Source: Vibrio sp. D404a
GTDB lineage: Bacteria; Pseudomonadota; Gammaproteobacteria; Enterobacterales; Vibrionaceae
Assembly (NCBI RefSeq): GCF_030248535.1
Contig: NZ_JAHGAJ010000014.1
Coordinates: forward strand, 1-64,000
Length of the DNA stretch: 64,000 nucleotides
Direction: 5' to 3'
Part shown: one piece after another, positions 47,179-56,871 of the stretch
Layout of the letters: each line of letters begins with the position of its first letter
Numbering within the stretch: position 1 is the first letter of the stretch
The notes under the pieces: generated by a model
What the model was told of the DNA's origin: nothing
The model's input: only the letters and a program-made list of their open reading frames with translations
The model's database searches: none
Position numbers and translations under genes: made by a program

Positions 47179-47740
47179 AGCGCAGGTGGCGTTCGAGAAG
47201 AAGCGTCGTAAAGGCAGATTGTTACTTATAGGCTTAGTGATCATTTTCGCCTTGCCCGCCATTATCGCCAAAACGGTTTTAGACCAACATTGGTACAACG
47301 AAGGCGCGACCAATAGTGGTCAGCTTGTTGAGCCAAGGTTGATGCTTAGCGACCTCAATATCGGCTTCGAAGACCCAAATCAAGGGTGGTTGATTGGCTA
47401 TATCGCTCCGAGCGACTGTGACCAGTTGTGCGAGCAACAGCTTCACTACATTAAACAGAGCCATTTAGCCCTAGGGAAAAATCGTGAACGTGTCACGCCT
47501 GTGGTTTTTTCGCTGAGTTCACAAGAGAGCCGGTTACTTGAGTTGCCAAACTTTACGCAAGTGGATGGTAACCCAGCACTGAGTGCTCGTTTGGGTGAAG
47601 CTTCAATAGTGGTTATCGATCCGCTAGGGCAATTGGTGATGGTGTATGAGAGTGTTGCTCAGCCAGAACAACTGGTGTCTCAGTCTAAGGGGCTGATCCA
47701 CGACCTAAGAAAGTTATTAAAGTTGTCGCGAGTTGGTTAA
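47168..47740 (+). CDS. Membrane-anchored protein of the cox operon
   Basis: A 190-residue protein with one N-terminal transmembrane helix (about 16-37) and a periplasmic, thioredoxin-fold-like domain: IAPSDCDQLCEQQLHYIKQ contains a CDQLC pair, and IDPLGQLVMVY fits the fold. Similar genes lie between SURF1 and ctaA in other cox operons. It may assist copper or thiol redox in oxidase assembly (inference); no separate SCO gene is present in this operon. GGGGAGACC precedes the ATG. Confidence 0.8.
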   Translation: MNSKAQVAFEKKRRKGRLLLIGLVIIFALPAIIAKTVLDQHWYNEGATNSGQLVEPRLMLSDLNIGFEDPNQGWLIGYIAPSDCDQLCEQQLHYIKQSHLALGKNRERVTPVVFSLSSQESRLLELPNFTQVDGNPALSARLGEASIVVIDPLGQLVMVYESVAQPEQLVSQSKGLIHDLRKLLKLSRVG

Positions 47741-47787
47741 AACTCGCGTGATTAGCGTTTTGTTTGCGACAGATAGGGAGATCATTG

Positions 47788-48837
47788 ATGACAAATTCAA
47801 CCCCTAGACCATTGCTGTTACTAGTAAGAGCCAGCCTCGTATTAACCCTCGTCGTTATTGTTTTGGGCGCTTACACTCGCCTTTCTGATGCTGGTTTGGG
47901 TTGCCCTGATTGGCCCGGTTGCTATGGTCAATTGCTGGTGCCAACGAGTGAATCTGCCGTGGCTAATGCCAACTTAAAATATCCTGAAAGAGCGCTGGAA
48001 GCAGACAAAGCTTGGATTGAAATGGTGCACCGCTATTTTGCCGGAACGTTGGGTTTACTGATTTTTGCGATCACTGCATGGAGCATCTCCAAGCGCGTCA
48101 CCCCAATTGGGTTGCCCTTGCTTATTGGCGCTACCGTGATCTTTCAAGCACTGCTCGGCATGTGGACGGTGACCCTAAAGCTCATGCCTGTGATCGTAAT
48201 GGCGCACCTAATGGGCGGCTTTACGCTACTTTCACTATTAAGCCTACTTTACTGTCGTCTTAATCGAATCGGGCAGGGGTTTGCACCGTTTAAATCTCTT
48301 TGGTTGAGGTTTTGGGCGAGTATCAGCCTTGTTGTGGTAATAGGTCAGATTCTGCTGGGTGGTTGGACGTCATCAAATTATGCCGCATTGGTGTGCACTC
48401 AATTGCCAATCTGTGAAGGAAATTGGCTCGCTTATCTGGATTTTGATAAAGCGTTCGACTTATTACAGAGTGGACATGATGACTATGAATTTGGCGTGCT
48501 GGAATATCCGGCTCGATTGACGATTCATGTCATGCATCGATTTGGTGCTATGGCAGCGGTATTGGTTGTATTGATCACTGTGTATCAGCTTTGGTCTCAG
48601 GCTGGACATGGACAACGCAGGCTAGGTGTCATTCTAGCTCTCGTCTTATTCTGTCAGGTTGGGCTCGGTATCAGTAACGTCTGGTTCCACTTGCCGATTT
48701 CAGTCGCTGTTATGCACAACTTAGTCGCGGCTTTGTTGCTAGTGACCTTAGTCGTGACGAATTTCTTGGTGTGGCAGCGCCAAACCAGAGACTTTTTATT
48801 GAAAGGAAGCGCATTAGGCGGAGGTAAACATGGCTAG
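47788..48837 (+). CDS. ctaA: Heme A synthase (COX15/CtaA)
   Basis: A 349-residue membrane protein with eight helices that oxidises heme O to heme A. Family cues: [22 protein letters not shown] (about 28-50), [28 protein letters not shown], and [10 protein letters not shown] near the end carry the heme-binding histidines. I chose the ATG at 47788 with GGGAG upstream. It overlaps ctaB by 8 bases. Confidence 0.95.
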   Translation: MTNSTPRPLLLLVRASLVLTLVVIVLGAYTRLSDAGLGCPDWPGCYGQLLVPTSESAVANANLKYPERALEADKAWIEMVHRYFAGTLGLLIFAITAWSISKRVTPIGLPLLIGATVIFQALLGMWTVTLKLMPVIVMAHLMGGFTLLSLLSLLYCRLNRIGQGFAPFKSLWLRFWASISLVVVIGQILLGGWTSSNYAALVCTQLPICEGNWLAYLDFDKAFDLLQSGHDDYEFGVLEYPARLTIHVMHRFGAMAAVLVVLITVYQLWSQAGHGQRRLGVILALVLFCQVGLGISNVWFHLPISVAVMHNLVAALLLVTLVVTNFLVWQRQTRDFLLKGSALGGGKHG

Positions 48838-49753
48838 TCGAACCGAAACTCACACTCAATTTGTTCCAACTTCCAAATCCGCTGTTCGAGAAAAGTCAGC
48901 ATGGAGAGTTTACCTCACGCTCACTAAGCCTAAGGTGGTTGCTTTGATGCTCCTCACCGCACTGGTGGGGATGTGCCTTGCGGTGCCGAATGGATTACCG
49001 ATGCAAGAAACAATGATGGGGATGATAGGCATTGGCTTAATGGCTGGCTCAGCTGCGGCCTTCAATCATTTGATAGACCGAAGAATTGACGGTCAGATGA
49101 GTCGAACCAGTCGTCGACCTCTGCCTTCAGGGGAGCTGAGTAGCGTACGAGTATTCTTTTTTGCCGCATCAATAGGAGTCGTTGGCTTTGCTGTCTTGGT
49201 TATGTGGGTCAACGTGCTCACGGCGTGGTTAACTTTTGCAAGCTTACTTGGCTATGCCGTGGTTTACACCATGTACCTTAAGCGCGCGACACCTCAAAAT
49301 ATCGTAATTGCTGGGATTGCCGGTGCTATGCCTCCACTACTGGGGTGGACCGCTGTGACCAACGAGCTACATTCTCACGCTTGGTTACTGGTGATGATCA
49401 TCTTTATTTGGACGCCACCACATTTTTGGGCTCTAGCGATTCATCGAAGAGATGAGTACGCCAAGGTGAATATACCCATGTTACCCGTGACGCACGGTAT
49501 TGAGTACACTAAGACATCCATTTTGCTCTACACCTTGCTGCTTAGCGTTGTATGTATCTTGCCTGTTTTGGTTGGAATGAGCAGTTGGATATATCTCAGT
49601 GCCTCGTTGCTGCTTAACGGAGGGTTTATCTATCACGCTTGGATGCTCAAGTATCGCAGTACCCCGAGCAGTGCCATGCAAACCTTTAAATTCTCTATCT
49701 ATCACTTGATGATATTGTTCGCGGCGCTGTTGCTGGACCATTACTTAATTTGA
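48830..49753 (+). CDS. ctaB: Protoheme IX farnesyltransferase (CtaB/CyoE)
   Basis: A 307-residue UbiA-family membrane enzyme that adds farnesyl to heme B to form heme O. The prenyl-diphosphate motifs are [15 protein letters not shown] (about 82) and [14 protein letters not shown] (about 204), with nine hydrophobic helices around them. It is the last gene of the oxidase operon; CtaA then makes heme A. GGAGGTAAAC precedes the ATG. Confidence 0.95.
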   Translation: MASRTETHTQFVPTSKSAVREKSAWRVYLTLTKPKVVALMLLTALVGMCLAVPNGLPMQETMMGMIGIGLMAGSAAAFNHLIDRRIDGQMSRTSRRPLPSGELSSVRVFFFAASIGVVGFAVLVMWVNVLTAWLTFASLLGYAVVYTMYLKRATPQNIVIAGIAGAMPPLLGWTAVTNELHSHAWLLVMIIFIWTPPHFWALAIHRRDEYAKVNIPMLPVTHGIEYTKTSILLYTLLLSVVCILPVLVGMSSWIYLSASLLLNGGFIYHAWMLKYRSTPSSAMQTFKFSIYHLMILFAALLLDHYLI

Positions 49754-49930
49754 TGCGCTTTCAAGTAAGCCACCAAAAATATTCAGGTACATGTACAAAG
49801 ATGGTGTGTGCCTGAATACCGCATCCCAAGTGCTAATCACGCCTCGTGCTATAAATTATCATCTTGCCTCTGATAACTAAAAAACTGGGTTCATAACACA
49901 ACCAAACCTTTGGTTTCCACTAACCTTACG

Positions 49931-49952
49931 TTGACATAATTTCTATAGAAAT
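49931..49952. promoter_or_regulatory. Promoter-like TTGACA with 14-bp palindrome
   Basis: TTGACA at 49931-49936 is followed by the perfect palindrome ATTTCTATAGAAAT (49939-49952), 40 bases before the XRE gene. The overlap suggests autorepression of that regulator. Confidence 0.45.
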
Positions 49953-49992
49953 CATCACAATTAATAGGTCTGAATTATACAAAGGGAACCTC

Positions 49993-50343
49993 ATGGAATT
50001 TACTGATCTAGATAGGGATGCGCTCTATCAAACTTGGATGTCTCAAAAGTCACGTATGCGCCTTACCCAAATGGAGTTTTCCAAAAAGCTTGGAATGAAC
50101 CAATTGGCTTTCTCGCGCATCTTACGAGGTGAAACGCCATTGACGATGTCGTTTGTTAGTCAATTTTGTCGTTTGTTGCATCTTGAACCGAAAAACGTTC
50201 TGCCGTCGTTGAAAGAGGGAAGTGAAGGACCGAAAATCGTCTATTTGCAGAGCCGCATGAGCGTCGATGGCGAGATTCAAAATGCTTATATTGAGGGAAA
50301 TCAGGTAGTTGTTGAGTATGCTCATACCGTGAAAAGCAACTGA
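49993..50343 (+). CDS. XRE-type helix-turn-helix protein
   Basis: A 116-residue protein with one Cro/CI-type helix-turn-helix at about 20-75 (RLTQMEFSKKLGMNQLAFSRILRGETPLT) and a short C-terminal beta-rich region (about 75-112, LQSRMSVDGEIQNAYIEGNQVVVEYA). AGGGAACC precedes the ATG. A perfect palindrome lies in its promoter region. Targets are unknown; there is no adjacent toxin-like gene, so it is probably not an antitoxin. Confidence 0.85.
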   Translation: MEFTDLDRDALYQTWMSQKSRMRLTQMEFSKKLGMNQLAFSRILRGETPLTMSFVSQFCRLLHLEPKNVLPSLKEGSEGPKIVYLQSRMSVDGEIQNAYIEGNQVVVEYAHTVKSN

Positions 50344-50441
50344 CTTTAGAAATTGATCGTATATTACACACAATTTTTCGACATTATTTTATATATGGTA
50401 TAGCATTCTATTGTTTCTTCAGTTAACGATTGAGTGCCAAC

Positions 50442-51107
50442 ATGACATTTCTAAAATCCTTCTTTCTGACCACCATCAGTGTTCTCCTTGTTGGGTGTGC
50501 TGGTGGTCCGATCCAAAAAGCCACCAAATTTACCTCTTATCAAGACTTTAGCCCAGGCCCTGATGGTGGGGTAGATTTAGTGTGGGCCCGAATTGGCCTC
50601 CGCGATATAGATCGATTAAAAAAGAAACTGGCAAACTATGATTCGGTGGTTATCGATCAAATCTTTGTGTTGACTGAGGAGGGTTCGATAGATTCTGACG
50701 ATGTACAGGAACTGACAGATCATATGCTAGAGAGATTAACACAGCGAATTTCAGAGCATAAAACGGTGGTCAGTGAGCCCAATGGTCGAAGCTTAAGATT
50801 TAGTATCGCGTTAAGTAATGTCGAAACGCCCAATCCAATTCTCGCAGTCACCAGTAGTGTTTTGCCTTTTGGCTTAGCGATGTCGACGCTTTCTAAGGTA
50901 ACAACAGGCGAACACACTAACGTGGGCAGTGCGAGTGTAGAGTTGCTAGTGAGCGATGCTCAAGATGGTACGCCGTTGTTTGCTGCGATCGATCGTCAAG
51001 CCGGTAATAAGGACTTTTCGACTATGATCGATTCACTCGATGACGCAAAAGACGCGATTAACTACTGGGTTGACCGCTTAGGTGTTACTCTAACGGATAC
51101 GAACTAA
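50442..51107 (+). CDS. DUF3313 family lipoprotein
   Basis: A 221-residue predicted lipoprotein: signal MTFLKSFFLTTISVLLVGC with lipobox LVGC at about 19. The mature domain resembles DUF3313, a beta-rich envelope domain of unknown function (VDLVWARIGLRDIDRLKKKL, SVELLVSDAQDGTPLFAAIDRQAG, in pieces). I chose the ATG at 50442; a TTG four codons upstream is possible but less likely. Confidence 0.8.
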   Translation: MTFLKSFFLTTISVLLVGCAGGPIQKATKFTSYQDFSPGPDGGVDLVWARIGLRDIDRLKKKLANYDSVVIDQIFVLTEEGSIDSDDVQELTDHMLERLTQRISEHKTVVSEPNGRSLRFSIALSNVETPNPILAVTSSVLPFGLAMSTLSKVTTGEHTNVGSASVELLVSDAQDGTPLFAAIDRQAGNKDFSTMIDSLDDAKDAINYWVDRLGVTLTDTN

Positions 51108-51125
51108 CTCTCAATAGATAAAACC

Positions 51126-51341
51126 ATGCTAGACAAAGAGAACTTGATGAAACTGGCGCGTGTACAGATGCCATTTGGAAAGTACGCAGGCCGAGTACTT
51201 ATTGACCTACCTGAAGAGTATCTTCTGTGGTTCGATAAAAAAGGGTTCCCCAATGGTGAGCTTGGAGACCTGTTAAAGCTCTGTTTGGCATTAAAAATTG
51301 AAGGTCTTGACAGTGTTGTGAAGCCTCTTAAAAGAATGTAA
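51126..51341 (+). CDS. DUF3820 family protein
   Basis: A 71-residue conserved small protein with the family signature QMPFGKYAGRVLIDLPEEYLLWF (about 14-36, in pieces). Similar domains occur in nuclease-related proteins, but the role of the stand-alone form is unknown. It lies 18 bases after the DUF3313 gene and is followed by a terminator. Confidence 0.88.
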   Translation: MLDKENLMKLARVQMPFGKYAGRVLIDLPEEYLLWFDKKGFPNGELGDLLKLCLALKIEGLDSVVKPLKRM

Positions 51342-51346
51342 AGCGT

Positions 51347-51377
51347 AAAACCGTTGGCAAATTGTCAGCGGTTTTTT
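51347..51377 (+). terminator. Terminator after DUF3820 gene
   Basis: AAAACCG/CGGTTTT with an internal imperfect extension is followed by TTTTT. Confidence 0.82.
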
Positions 51378-51444
51378 TATTCGAATCGCGAAAAATTTAA
51401 GCACCTTTGGACTTAACTGTTTGTAAAGTAGTTAATTTATCGTG

Positions 51445-51462
51445 TGTAAATTTATCTATACG
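51445..51462. promoter_or_regulatory. TyrR-like box upstream of aroG
   Basis: TGTAAATTTATCTATACG matches the TyrR consensus TGTAAA-N6-TTTACA at 10 of 12 fixed positions. A second TGTAAA half-site lies at 51422-51427. The distance to the aroG ATG is about 170 bases. Confidence 0.45.
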
Positions 51463-51634
51463 AGGTGTTTTAAATATAAAACATAAAAAAAATTGCGTTT
51501 TTTTTAAATTAGTGATTGAAACTCGCGTTTTTCCTAGTTAAGTTACAGAGAACAAGACGATAAGTGCTGATGTAAAAATTTGTGCCGACAATATGTGCAC
51601 TCAGCTCAAGGATAGAAATAGGAAGAAGTAAGCA

Positions 51635-52687
51635 ATGTTTCAAACAGATGATGTACGAATTAATAAAGTAAAAGAGTTATTACCCCCTGTTGCGGTACTA
51701 GAAAAGTTTCCTGCGACAGAAGTTGCTTCTTCTACAACTTTTGAAAGCCGTAAAGCGATTCATAACATTCTAGAAGACAAAGATGATCGCCTGCTTGTGA
51801 TCGTTGGTCCGTGTTCTATTCACGATCCAGAAGCTGCGCTAGAGTACGGTAAGCGTCTGAAAGTACTGCGTGATGAACTGGGTGACCGACTAGAAATCGT
51901 TATGCGAGTCTACTTCGAGAAACCACGTACTACCGTGGGTTGGAAAGGTCTAATCAATGACCCGTACATGGATGACACTTTTAAGCTAAACGATGGTCTT
52001 CGCATGGGGCGTAAACTTCTGCTCGACCTAACTGACATGGGTATGCCAACAGCAAGTGAATTCCTAGATATGATCACGCCACAATACGTAGCGGATTTGA
52101 TCAGCTGGGGTGCAATTGGCGCTCGTACGACAGAATCTCAGGTACACCGTGAGTTGGCATCTGGTCTGTCTTGCCCTGTTGGTTTTAAGAATGGTACAGA
52201 TGGCAACATTAAGATCGCAACAGATGCAATTCGTTCTGCGAGCTCGTCTCACCACTTCTTGTCTGTAACTAAATACGGCCACTCTGCGATTGTGGAAACA
52301 GCAGGTAACCCAGACTGTCATATCATTCTGCGTGGCGGTAAAGAGCCAAACTACAGCGCTGAGCACGTTGCTAAGATCAAGCAAGAGCTTGAAGCTTCAG
52401 GTTTACCACAGAAGGTGATGATTGACTTCAGCCACGCAAACAGCTCTAAGCAGTTTAAGCGTCAGATGAACGTTTCTGACGACGTTAGTGCTCAAATCGC
52501 TGGCGGTGATGCGGCTGTTTTCGGTGTTATGATTGAATCACACCTTGTAGAAGGTCGCCAAGATCTTGTTGATGGTAAGGTTGAGACTTACGGCCAATCG
52601 ATCACTGATGCATGTATTGGTTGGGAAGACACAGAAACAGTATTACGCCAATTGGCTGATGCAGTTGAGAGTCGTCGTAACAAGTAA
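51635..52687 (+). CDS. aroG: 3-deoxy-7-phosphoheptulonate synthase
   Basis: A 350-residue DAHP synthase, class I, which condenses phosphoenolpyruvate with erythrose 4-phosphate as the first step of aromatic amino-acid synthesis. It follows E. coli AroG (Phe-sensitive) closely: KELLPPVAVLEKFPATE, VGPCSIHDPEAALEYGKRL, FEKPRTTVGWKGLINDP, GARTTESQVHRELASGLSCPVGFKNGTDG and IDFSHANSSKQFKRQM (in pieces). Feedback specificity cannot be fixed by eye. A TyrR-like box lies upstream. Confidence 0.95.
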   Translation: MFQTDDVRINKVKELLPPVAVLEKFPATEVASSTTFESRKAIHNILEDKDDRLLVIVGPCSIHDPEAALEYGKRLKVLRDELGDRLEIVMRVYFEKPRTTVGWKGLINDPYMDDTFKLNDGLRMGRKLLLDLTDMGMPTASEFLDMITPQYVADLISWGAIGARTTESQVHRELASGLSCPVGFKNGTDGNIKIATDAIRSASSSHHFLSVTKYGHSAIVETAGNPDCHIILRGGKEPNYSAEHVAKIKQELEASGLPQKVMIDFSHANSSKQFKRQMNVSDDVSAQIAGGDAAVFGVMIESHLVEGRQDLVDGKVETYGQSITDACIGWEDTETVLRQLADAVESRRNK

Positions 52688-52707
52688 CGCTACCTAACTC
52701 ATTGAAT

Positions 52708-52740
52708 AAAAACCTTGTTGTTCTGCAGCAAGGTTTTTTT
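52708..52740 (+). terminator. Terminator of aroG
   Basis: AAAAACCTTGTTG/CAGCAAGGTTTTT with a TTCTG loop is followed by T. Confidence 0.9.
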
Positions 52741-52865
52741 GTTTTTGGGCGCTGATAAACGTAGGTTTGTTCGTGCTATAAGGGTGGTCATACCATAAAT
52801 TATTGACTTACCGTATCTATGATGGTTAAATGAAACGGTGTTCGATAATTTGAAGAGTGTTATCC

Positions 52866-53279
52866 ATGAAAACGAAATTCGCATTCGCAAGTATTGCTTT
52901 AGCCGCTATTACAACATTCAATGCACCAACAGCTGAAGCTGCAAAGGGTTTTACAGCCGAGCAATTGTGTAAGGCGGGTCTTGCTCTAGCGATCGATAAG
53001 AAACCACGTGGCATCAAAGCAACTTCAGGTCAAACGAATCAACGTATTCTCCTTAGCCTGAAAGATGGTAAAAATGATTGGGACTACCGTTGTAAGATCA
53101 ATCGCAGCAACAAAACGGTAAAGCTAGAAGCTCGAGAGTTGAAGCGTAATGACAAGTTTTTAGGTCAAGCGATTCGTTATGATGTGGCAGATGCAAAACG
53201 CTCTGTTAAGGTAACAATGAAGAAGCGCAAAGGCTCGGGTTTAATCAATGAAACCTATACGAGCATTCAACTGAAGTAG
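52866..53279 (+). CDS. Small secreted protein, unknown
   Basis: A 137-residue protein with signal peptide MKTKFAFASIALAAITTFNAPTAEA and a basic mature part (Lys-rich; pI clearly high) with two cysteines near residues 34 and 74 that may form a disulfide. GAAGAG precedes the ATG at 52866; a weaker start lies 9 bases upstream. No family was recognised. Confidence 0.7.
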   Translation: MKTKFAFASIALAAITTFNAPTAEAAKGFTAEQLCKAGLALAIDKKPRGIKATSGQTNQRILLSLKDGKNDWDYRCKINRSNKTVKLEARELKRNDKFLGQAIRYDVADAKRSVKVTMKKRKGSGLINETYTSIQLK

Positions 53280-53306
53280 TCATCGAATATACTCAGATTA
53301 CATAAC

Positions 53307-53335
53307 AAAAGAGCCATACATGTGTATGGCTCTTT
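53307..53335. terminator. Bidirectional terminator between convergent genes
   Basis: AAAGAGCCATACA/TGTATGGCTCTTT with a very short loop lies between the secreted-protein gene and the convergent MscS-type gene. Confidence 0.85.
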
Positions 53336-53341
53336 GTCGTT

Positions 53342-54457
53342 TTATAGACGGTGTTCTAGTGACGGCGGTAGTTCCAACTCCGGAGAGCTTTGCCCACCCT
53401 GCTGAAGTTGAATGGTTTGTGTAGGGAAGGCGATATCTGCGTGGTGAGCATGCACAATCTCTAGCACCTTCAGAAGCACGTCTTGCTTTACTTCGTGAAA
53501 ACGAATCCAATTGACGGTTTTGGTAAATGTATAAATAAAGAAGTTGAGTGACGACGGGCCAAATTTATCGAAGTTAACGATCAGCGTCTGCTTCGCATCA
53601 ATATCGGGGTGGTTTTCTAACATCGCCTTAACATCATCGACAATAGCCTGCATCTTATCGGCATCTTCATAGCGCAACCCAATCGTTTCATGGATACGAC
53701 GGTTTAGCATTCGAGATGGGTTCTCTACCACAATATTACTGAATACGGAGTTGGGTACATAGATTGGACGCTTATCGAAGGTTCTGATAATGGTCATACG
53801 CCAACCAATACGTTCCACCGTTCCTTCAATCTGACGGTCTGGAGAACGGATCCAATCACCCACTTTAAACGGGCGATCGAAGTAGATCATCATGCCACCG
53901 AAGAAGTTAGACAGCAGGTCTTTTGCGGCTAAACCGACAATCAAACCACCGACACCACCAAAGGTAAGCAGGCCCGATAGGCTTAAGCCAAAAGTCTGCA
54001 TGATGGTGAGGGCACCCATGACCATGAAGAATAGGCGAAACACCTTAGCTATGGCCTGTACCGTGGTCTCATCGCGTTTCTTTTGCGCGAGGATGTATTC
54101 TTCACTATTGGTGATCATGCGTAGCGTAAACCACACAAAGGTACAGATGATGAGAATGTGCTTTAGGGTTCTGAGCCAGTTGATCTCTCCACCAAACTCG
54201 CCTTGGAGAATGAGCCCGAGAGAAACCGTACCCGGCCAGCACCAAAGCACCGTACTGATCGGTGTTTTTAATGCATCGAGTAACAGATCATCCCAGTGGA
54301 AGGCGGTCTTTTGAGCCAAGATTTCCAGTCGACTGTGAAGGATTCGCCAAGCAACCCATGCAAAGAAACTGGCAATGGTGATAAATAAGACGCTGCTGCT
54401 CCACTCATGGTGGTTGGCATCAACGTAAGTCTGAACTTGTTGAATTAATTCGTTCAT
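53342..54457 (-). CDS. MscS-family mechanosensitive channel
   Basis: A protein of about 371 residues with four or five transmembrane segments, followed by the MscS pore helix and beta domain: LLTFGGVGGLIVGLAAKDLLSNFFGGMMIYFDRPFKVGDWI (in pieces, about 175-215), then VERIGWRMTIIRTFDKRPIYVPNS. It resembles the YnaI-type of E. coli. It opens under membrane tension to release solutes on hypo-osmotic shock. I chose the ATG at 54457 (MNELIQQV); the longer upstream start at 54529 is not family-like. Confidence 0.88.
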   Translation of the reverse strand: MNELIQQVQTYVDANHHEWSSSVLFITIASFFAWVAWRILHSRLEILAQKTAFHWDDLLLDALKTPISTVLWCWPGTVSLGLILQGEFGGEINWLRTLKHILIICTFVWFTLRMITNSEEYILAQKKRDETTVQAIAKVFRLFFMVMGALTIMQTFGLSLSGLLTFGGVGGLIVGLAAKDLLSNFFGGMMIYFDRPFKVGDWIRSPDRQIEGTVERIGWRMTIIRTFDKRPIYVPNSVFSNIVVENPSRMLNRRIHETIGLRYEDADKMQAIVDDVKAMLENHPDIDAKQTLIVNFDKFGPSSLNFFIYTFTKTVNWIRFHEVKQDVLLKVLEIVHAHHADIAFPTQTIQLQQGGQSSPELELPPSLEHRL

Positions 54458-54723
54458 GATTTGAATGCACTCAGTGATGACGCTGGTGTCATGGTAAAGC
54501 CATGGTCTAACAATATCTCCAAAAGGCATTATCGCTGCTTTTAGATGGCTTTATGCAATTACATGCTATGACAGAAAAATAAGTTGCCCGAAATTAGCAG
54601 AATTCACATTTGTTCTCTACCTTTAAAATCAAGAGATTAGAATTTTTTTCGCCGTTAGATTATGAGTAGCGACGTTCACTCTAGATTACTATCAAGCACC
54701 AATCATTGAGGATAGGGGAAATT

Positions 54724-55383
54724 ATGACAGATAAACAGTTTGCTGTGATTGGCTTGGGCCGTTTTGGGCTCTCGGTATGTAAAGAACTGCAGGATTCTGG
54801 GGCACAAGTTCTGGCTGTCGATATCAATGAAGAGCGAGTCAAAGAGGCAGCAAGTTTTGTGTCGCAAGGTATTGTTGCCAACTGTACCAGTGAACAGACC
54901 GTCAAAGAGTTGCGCCTCGACGAGTACGACATGATCATGATTTCGATTGGCTCCGACGTAAACGCCAGCATTCTCACCACGCTTGTTGTAAAAGAGGCGG
55001 GGTCAAAAACGGTTTGGGTCAAGGCGAATGATAAGTTCCACGCCAAGATACTGTCTAAGATTGGCGCAGACCATGTCATTCTTCCTGAGCGCGATATGGG
55101 GATTAGAGTGGCAAGAAAGATGCTTGATAGACGAGTGCTAGAGTTTATCGACTTAGGCAGCGAACTGGCGTTAACCGAGATAGTCATTGGGCATAATCTG
55201 CTTGGAAGGCCTTTGTCGGATCTCAAGCTATGTCAGCAGAATGAGGTGCATGTTTTAGGTTTCAAGCGTGGTCCCAATTTGGTCAAAGCACCTGAACTCG
55301 ATATCAGTCTAGAGATTGGCGATGTGGTTATTATCGCGGGTCCTAAAGACTTGTTGGCTAACCGACTTAAATCATTGTCATAA
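54724..55383 (+). CDS. ktrA: Ktr potassium uptake regulatory subunit
   Basis: A 219-residue TrkA-type RCK protein: an N-terminal Rossmann fold that binds ATP/ADP or NAD(H) (VIGLGRFGLSVCKEL, then AVDINEERV), and a C-terminal RCK_C domain (about 135-218). It forms a ring beneath the KtrB channel and gates it. AGGGGAAATT precedes the ATG. It is 8 bases upstream of ktrB. Confidence 0.95.
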   Translation: MTDKQFAVIGLGRFGLSVCKELQDSGAQVLAVDINEERVKEAASFVSQGIVANCTSEQTVKELRLDEYDMIMISIGSDVNASILTTLVVKEAGSKTVWVKANDKFHAKILSKIGADHVILPERDMGIRVARKMLDRRVLEFIDLGSELALTEIVIGHNLLGRPLSDLKLCQQNEVHVLGFKRGPNLVKAPELDISLEIGDVVIIAGPKDLLANRLKSLS

Positions 55384-55391
55384 GGCGGATT

Positions 55392-56759
55392 ATGCACTCA
55401 GTTCAAAGAAAAGGGCTGTTCTACACATTAAAGCCAGACAATAAGCCAAAGAAGGGCTCAGAGCCCAAGATTATCCTCACCAGTTTTCTCGGTGTCCTCA
55501 TCCCTTCGGCTTTGCTGCTTACGCTACCTGTATTTTCTGTTACGGGCCTTTCATTTACCGACGCGCTGTTCACCGCGACATCGGCAATCAGTGTGACTGG
55601 TTTAGGCGTAGTGGATACCGGAGCTCACTTTACCCTTGCCGGCAAAATATTATTAATGTTTCTTATGCAGGTGGGTGGGCTTGGGCAAATGACCTTATCT
55701 GCGGTACTTCTGTACATGTTCGGCGTCAGACTGAGCCTAAAACAGCAAGCGTTAGCCAAAGAAGCGCTAGGGCAGGACAGGCGTGTCAATCTCAGAAGTT
55801 TAGTCAAAAAGATCATCGCCTTTGCATTGATCGCGGAGTTGATTGGCTTTGCGTTGCTTTGTTTCCGTTGGGTTCCTGAATATGGATGGTCGACCGGCAG
55901 TTTCTATGCTTTGTTCCATGCAATCTCAGCCTTCAATAACGCGGGCTTTGCTCTGTTCTCAGACAGCATGATGACCTTTGTCGATGATCCTTTGGTGATT
56001 TTTACTCTCGCAGGCTTGTTTATTTTTGGTGGGCTAGGATTCACGGTCGTTGGCGACTTAGCCTCAAATTGGCGTCGTGGCTTTAATCACCTACATCTTC
56101 ATACCAAGATCATGCTCACTGCCACGCCCACCTTGTTGCTTGTTGGCACGGTGCTGTTTTGGCTATTAGAGCGAAACAATGGTGACACGATGCAAGGGCT
56201 CTCTTTTCATGGCCAATGGCTAGCTGCGTTTTTTCAATCGGCCAGTGCACGAACGGCGGGGTTTAATAGTGTCGACTTAACGCATTACACCCAACCTGCA
56301 TTATTAGTGATGATCGTGTTGATGTTGATTGGTGCTGGCTCAACTTCTACGGGAGGAGGCATCAAGGTGTCTACCTTTGCGGTCGCCTTTGTGGCGACTT
56401 GGAGCTTCTTACGTCAGAAGAAACATGTGGTGATGTTTAAACGTACCGTCTCTTGGCAAGCAGTGACCAAGTCTCTCGCGATCATTGTTGTCAGTGGTGC
56501 GCTGCTTACTACCGCGATGTTTTTGCTGATGTTGACCGAGAAAGCTGCGTTTGATCGTGTGATGTTTGAGGTCATCTCTGCTTTTGCGACCGTCGGGTTG
56601 ACTGCTGGCCTAACCGCGAATCTCTCCGAACCAGGCAAATACATCATGGTGGTTGTAATGGTGATAGGTCGAATAGGACCCTTGACTCTAGCTTACATGT
56701 TAGCGCGCCCTGAGCCCTCTTTAGTGAAGTACCCTGAAGATACAGTATTGACGGGTTAG
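55392..56759 (+). CDS. ktrB: Ktr potassium uptake membrane subunit
   Basis: A 455-residue TrkH/KtrB membrane protein with four M1-P-M2 repeats. The selectivity filter strands are seen as TSAISVTGLG, HAISAFNNAGFALFS, SASARTAGFNSVDL and VISAFATVGLTAGL. Ktr systems in vibrios couple Na+ to K+ uptake and matter for osmotic adaptation. AAGGCGGATT precedes the ATG. Confidence 0.96.
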   Translation: MHSVQRKGLFYTLKPDNKPKKGSEPKIILTSFLGVLIPSALLLTLPVFSVTGLSFTDALFTATSAISVTGLGVVDTGAHFTLAGKILLMFLMQVGGLGQMTLSAVLLYMFGVRLSLKQQALAKEALGQDRRVNLRSLVKKIIAFALIAELIGFALLCFRWVPEYGWSTGSFYALFHAISAFNNAGFALFSDSMMTFVDDPLVIFTLAGLFIFGGLGFTVVGDLASNWRRGFNHLHLHTKIMLTATPTLLLVGTVLFWLLERNNGDTMQGLSFHGQWLAAFFQSASARTAGFNSVDLTHYTQPALLVMIVLMLIGAGSTSTGGGIKVSTFAVAFVATWSFLRQKKHVVMFKRTVSWQAVTKSLAIIVVSGALLTTAMFLLMLTEKAAFDRVMFEVISAFATVGLTAGLTANLSEPGKYIMVVVMVIGRIGPLTLAYMLARPEPSLVKYPEDTVLTG

Positions 56760-56827
56760 TCTGTATTGAGAAACTAGGGTGATAAGAAAGAGGAAACTGG
56801 CACTCTGTTTACGATTCACCACATATG

Positions 56828-56855
56828 AAAAAGCCAGCGTGTTTGCTGGCTTTTG
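56828..56855. terminator. Terminator after ktrB
   Basis: AAAAGCCAGC/GCTGGCTTTT lies between ktrB and the convergent msrAB gene. Confidence 0.82.
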
Positions 56856-56871
56856 GGTGAAAGGTTAGTGG

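Noticed and set aside
49781..49817. Hairpin ATTCAGG/CCTGAAT after ctaB
   Set aside because: The loop is 23 bases and there is no T run on the plus strand, so it is not a convincing terminator for the cox operon.
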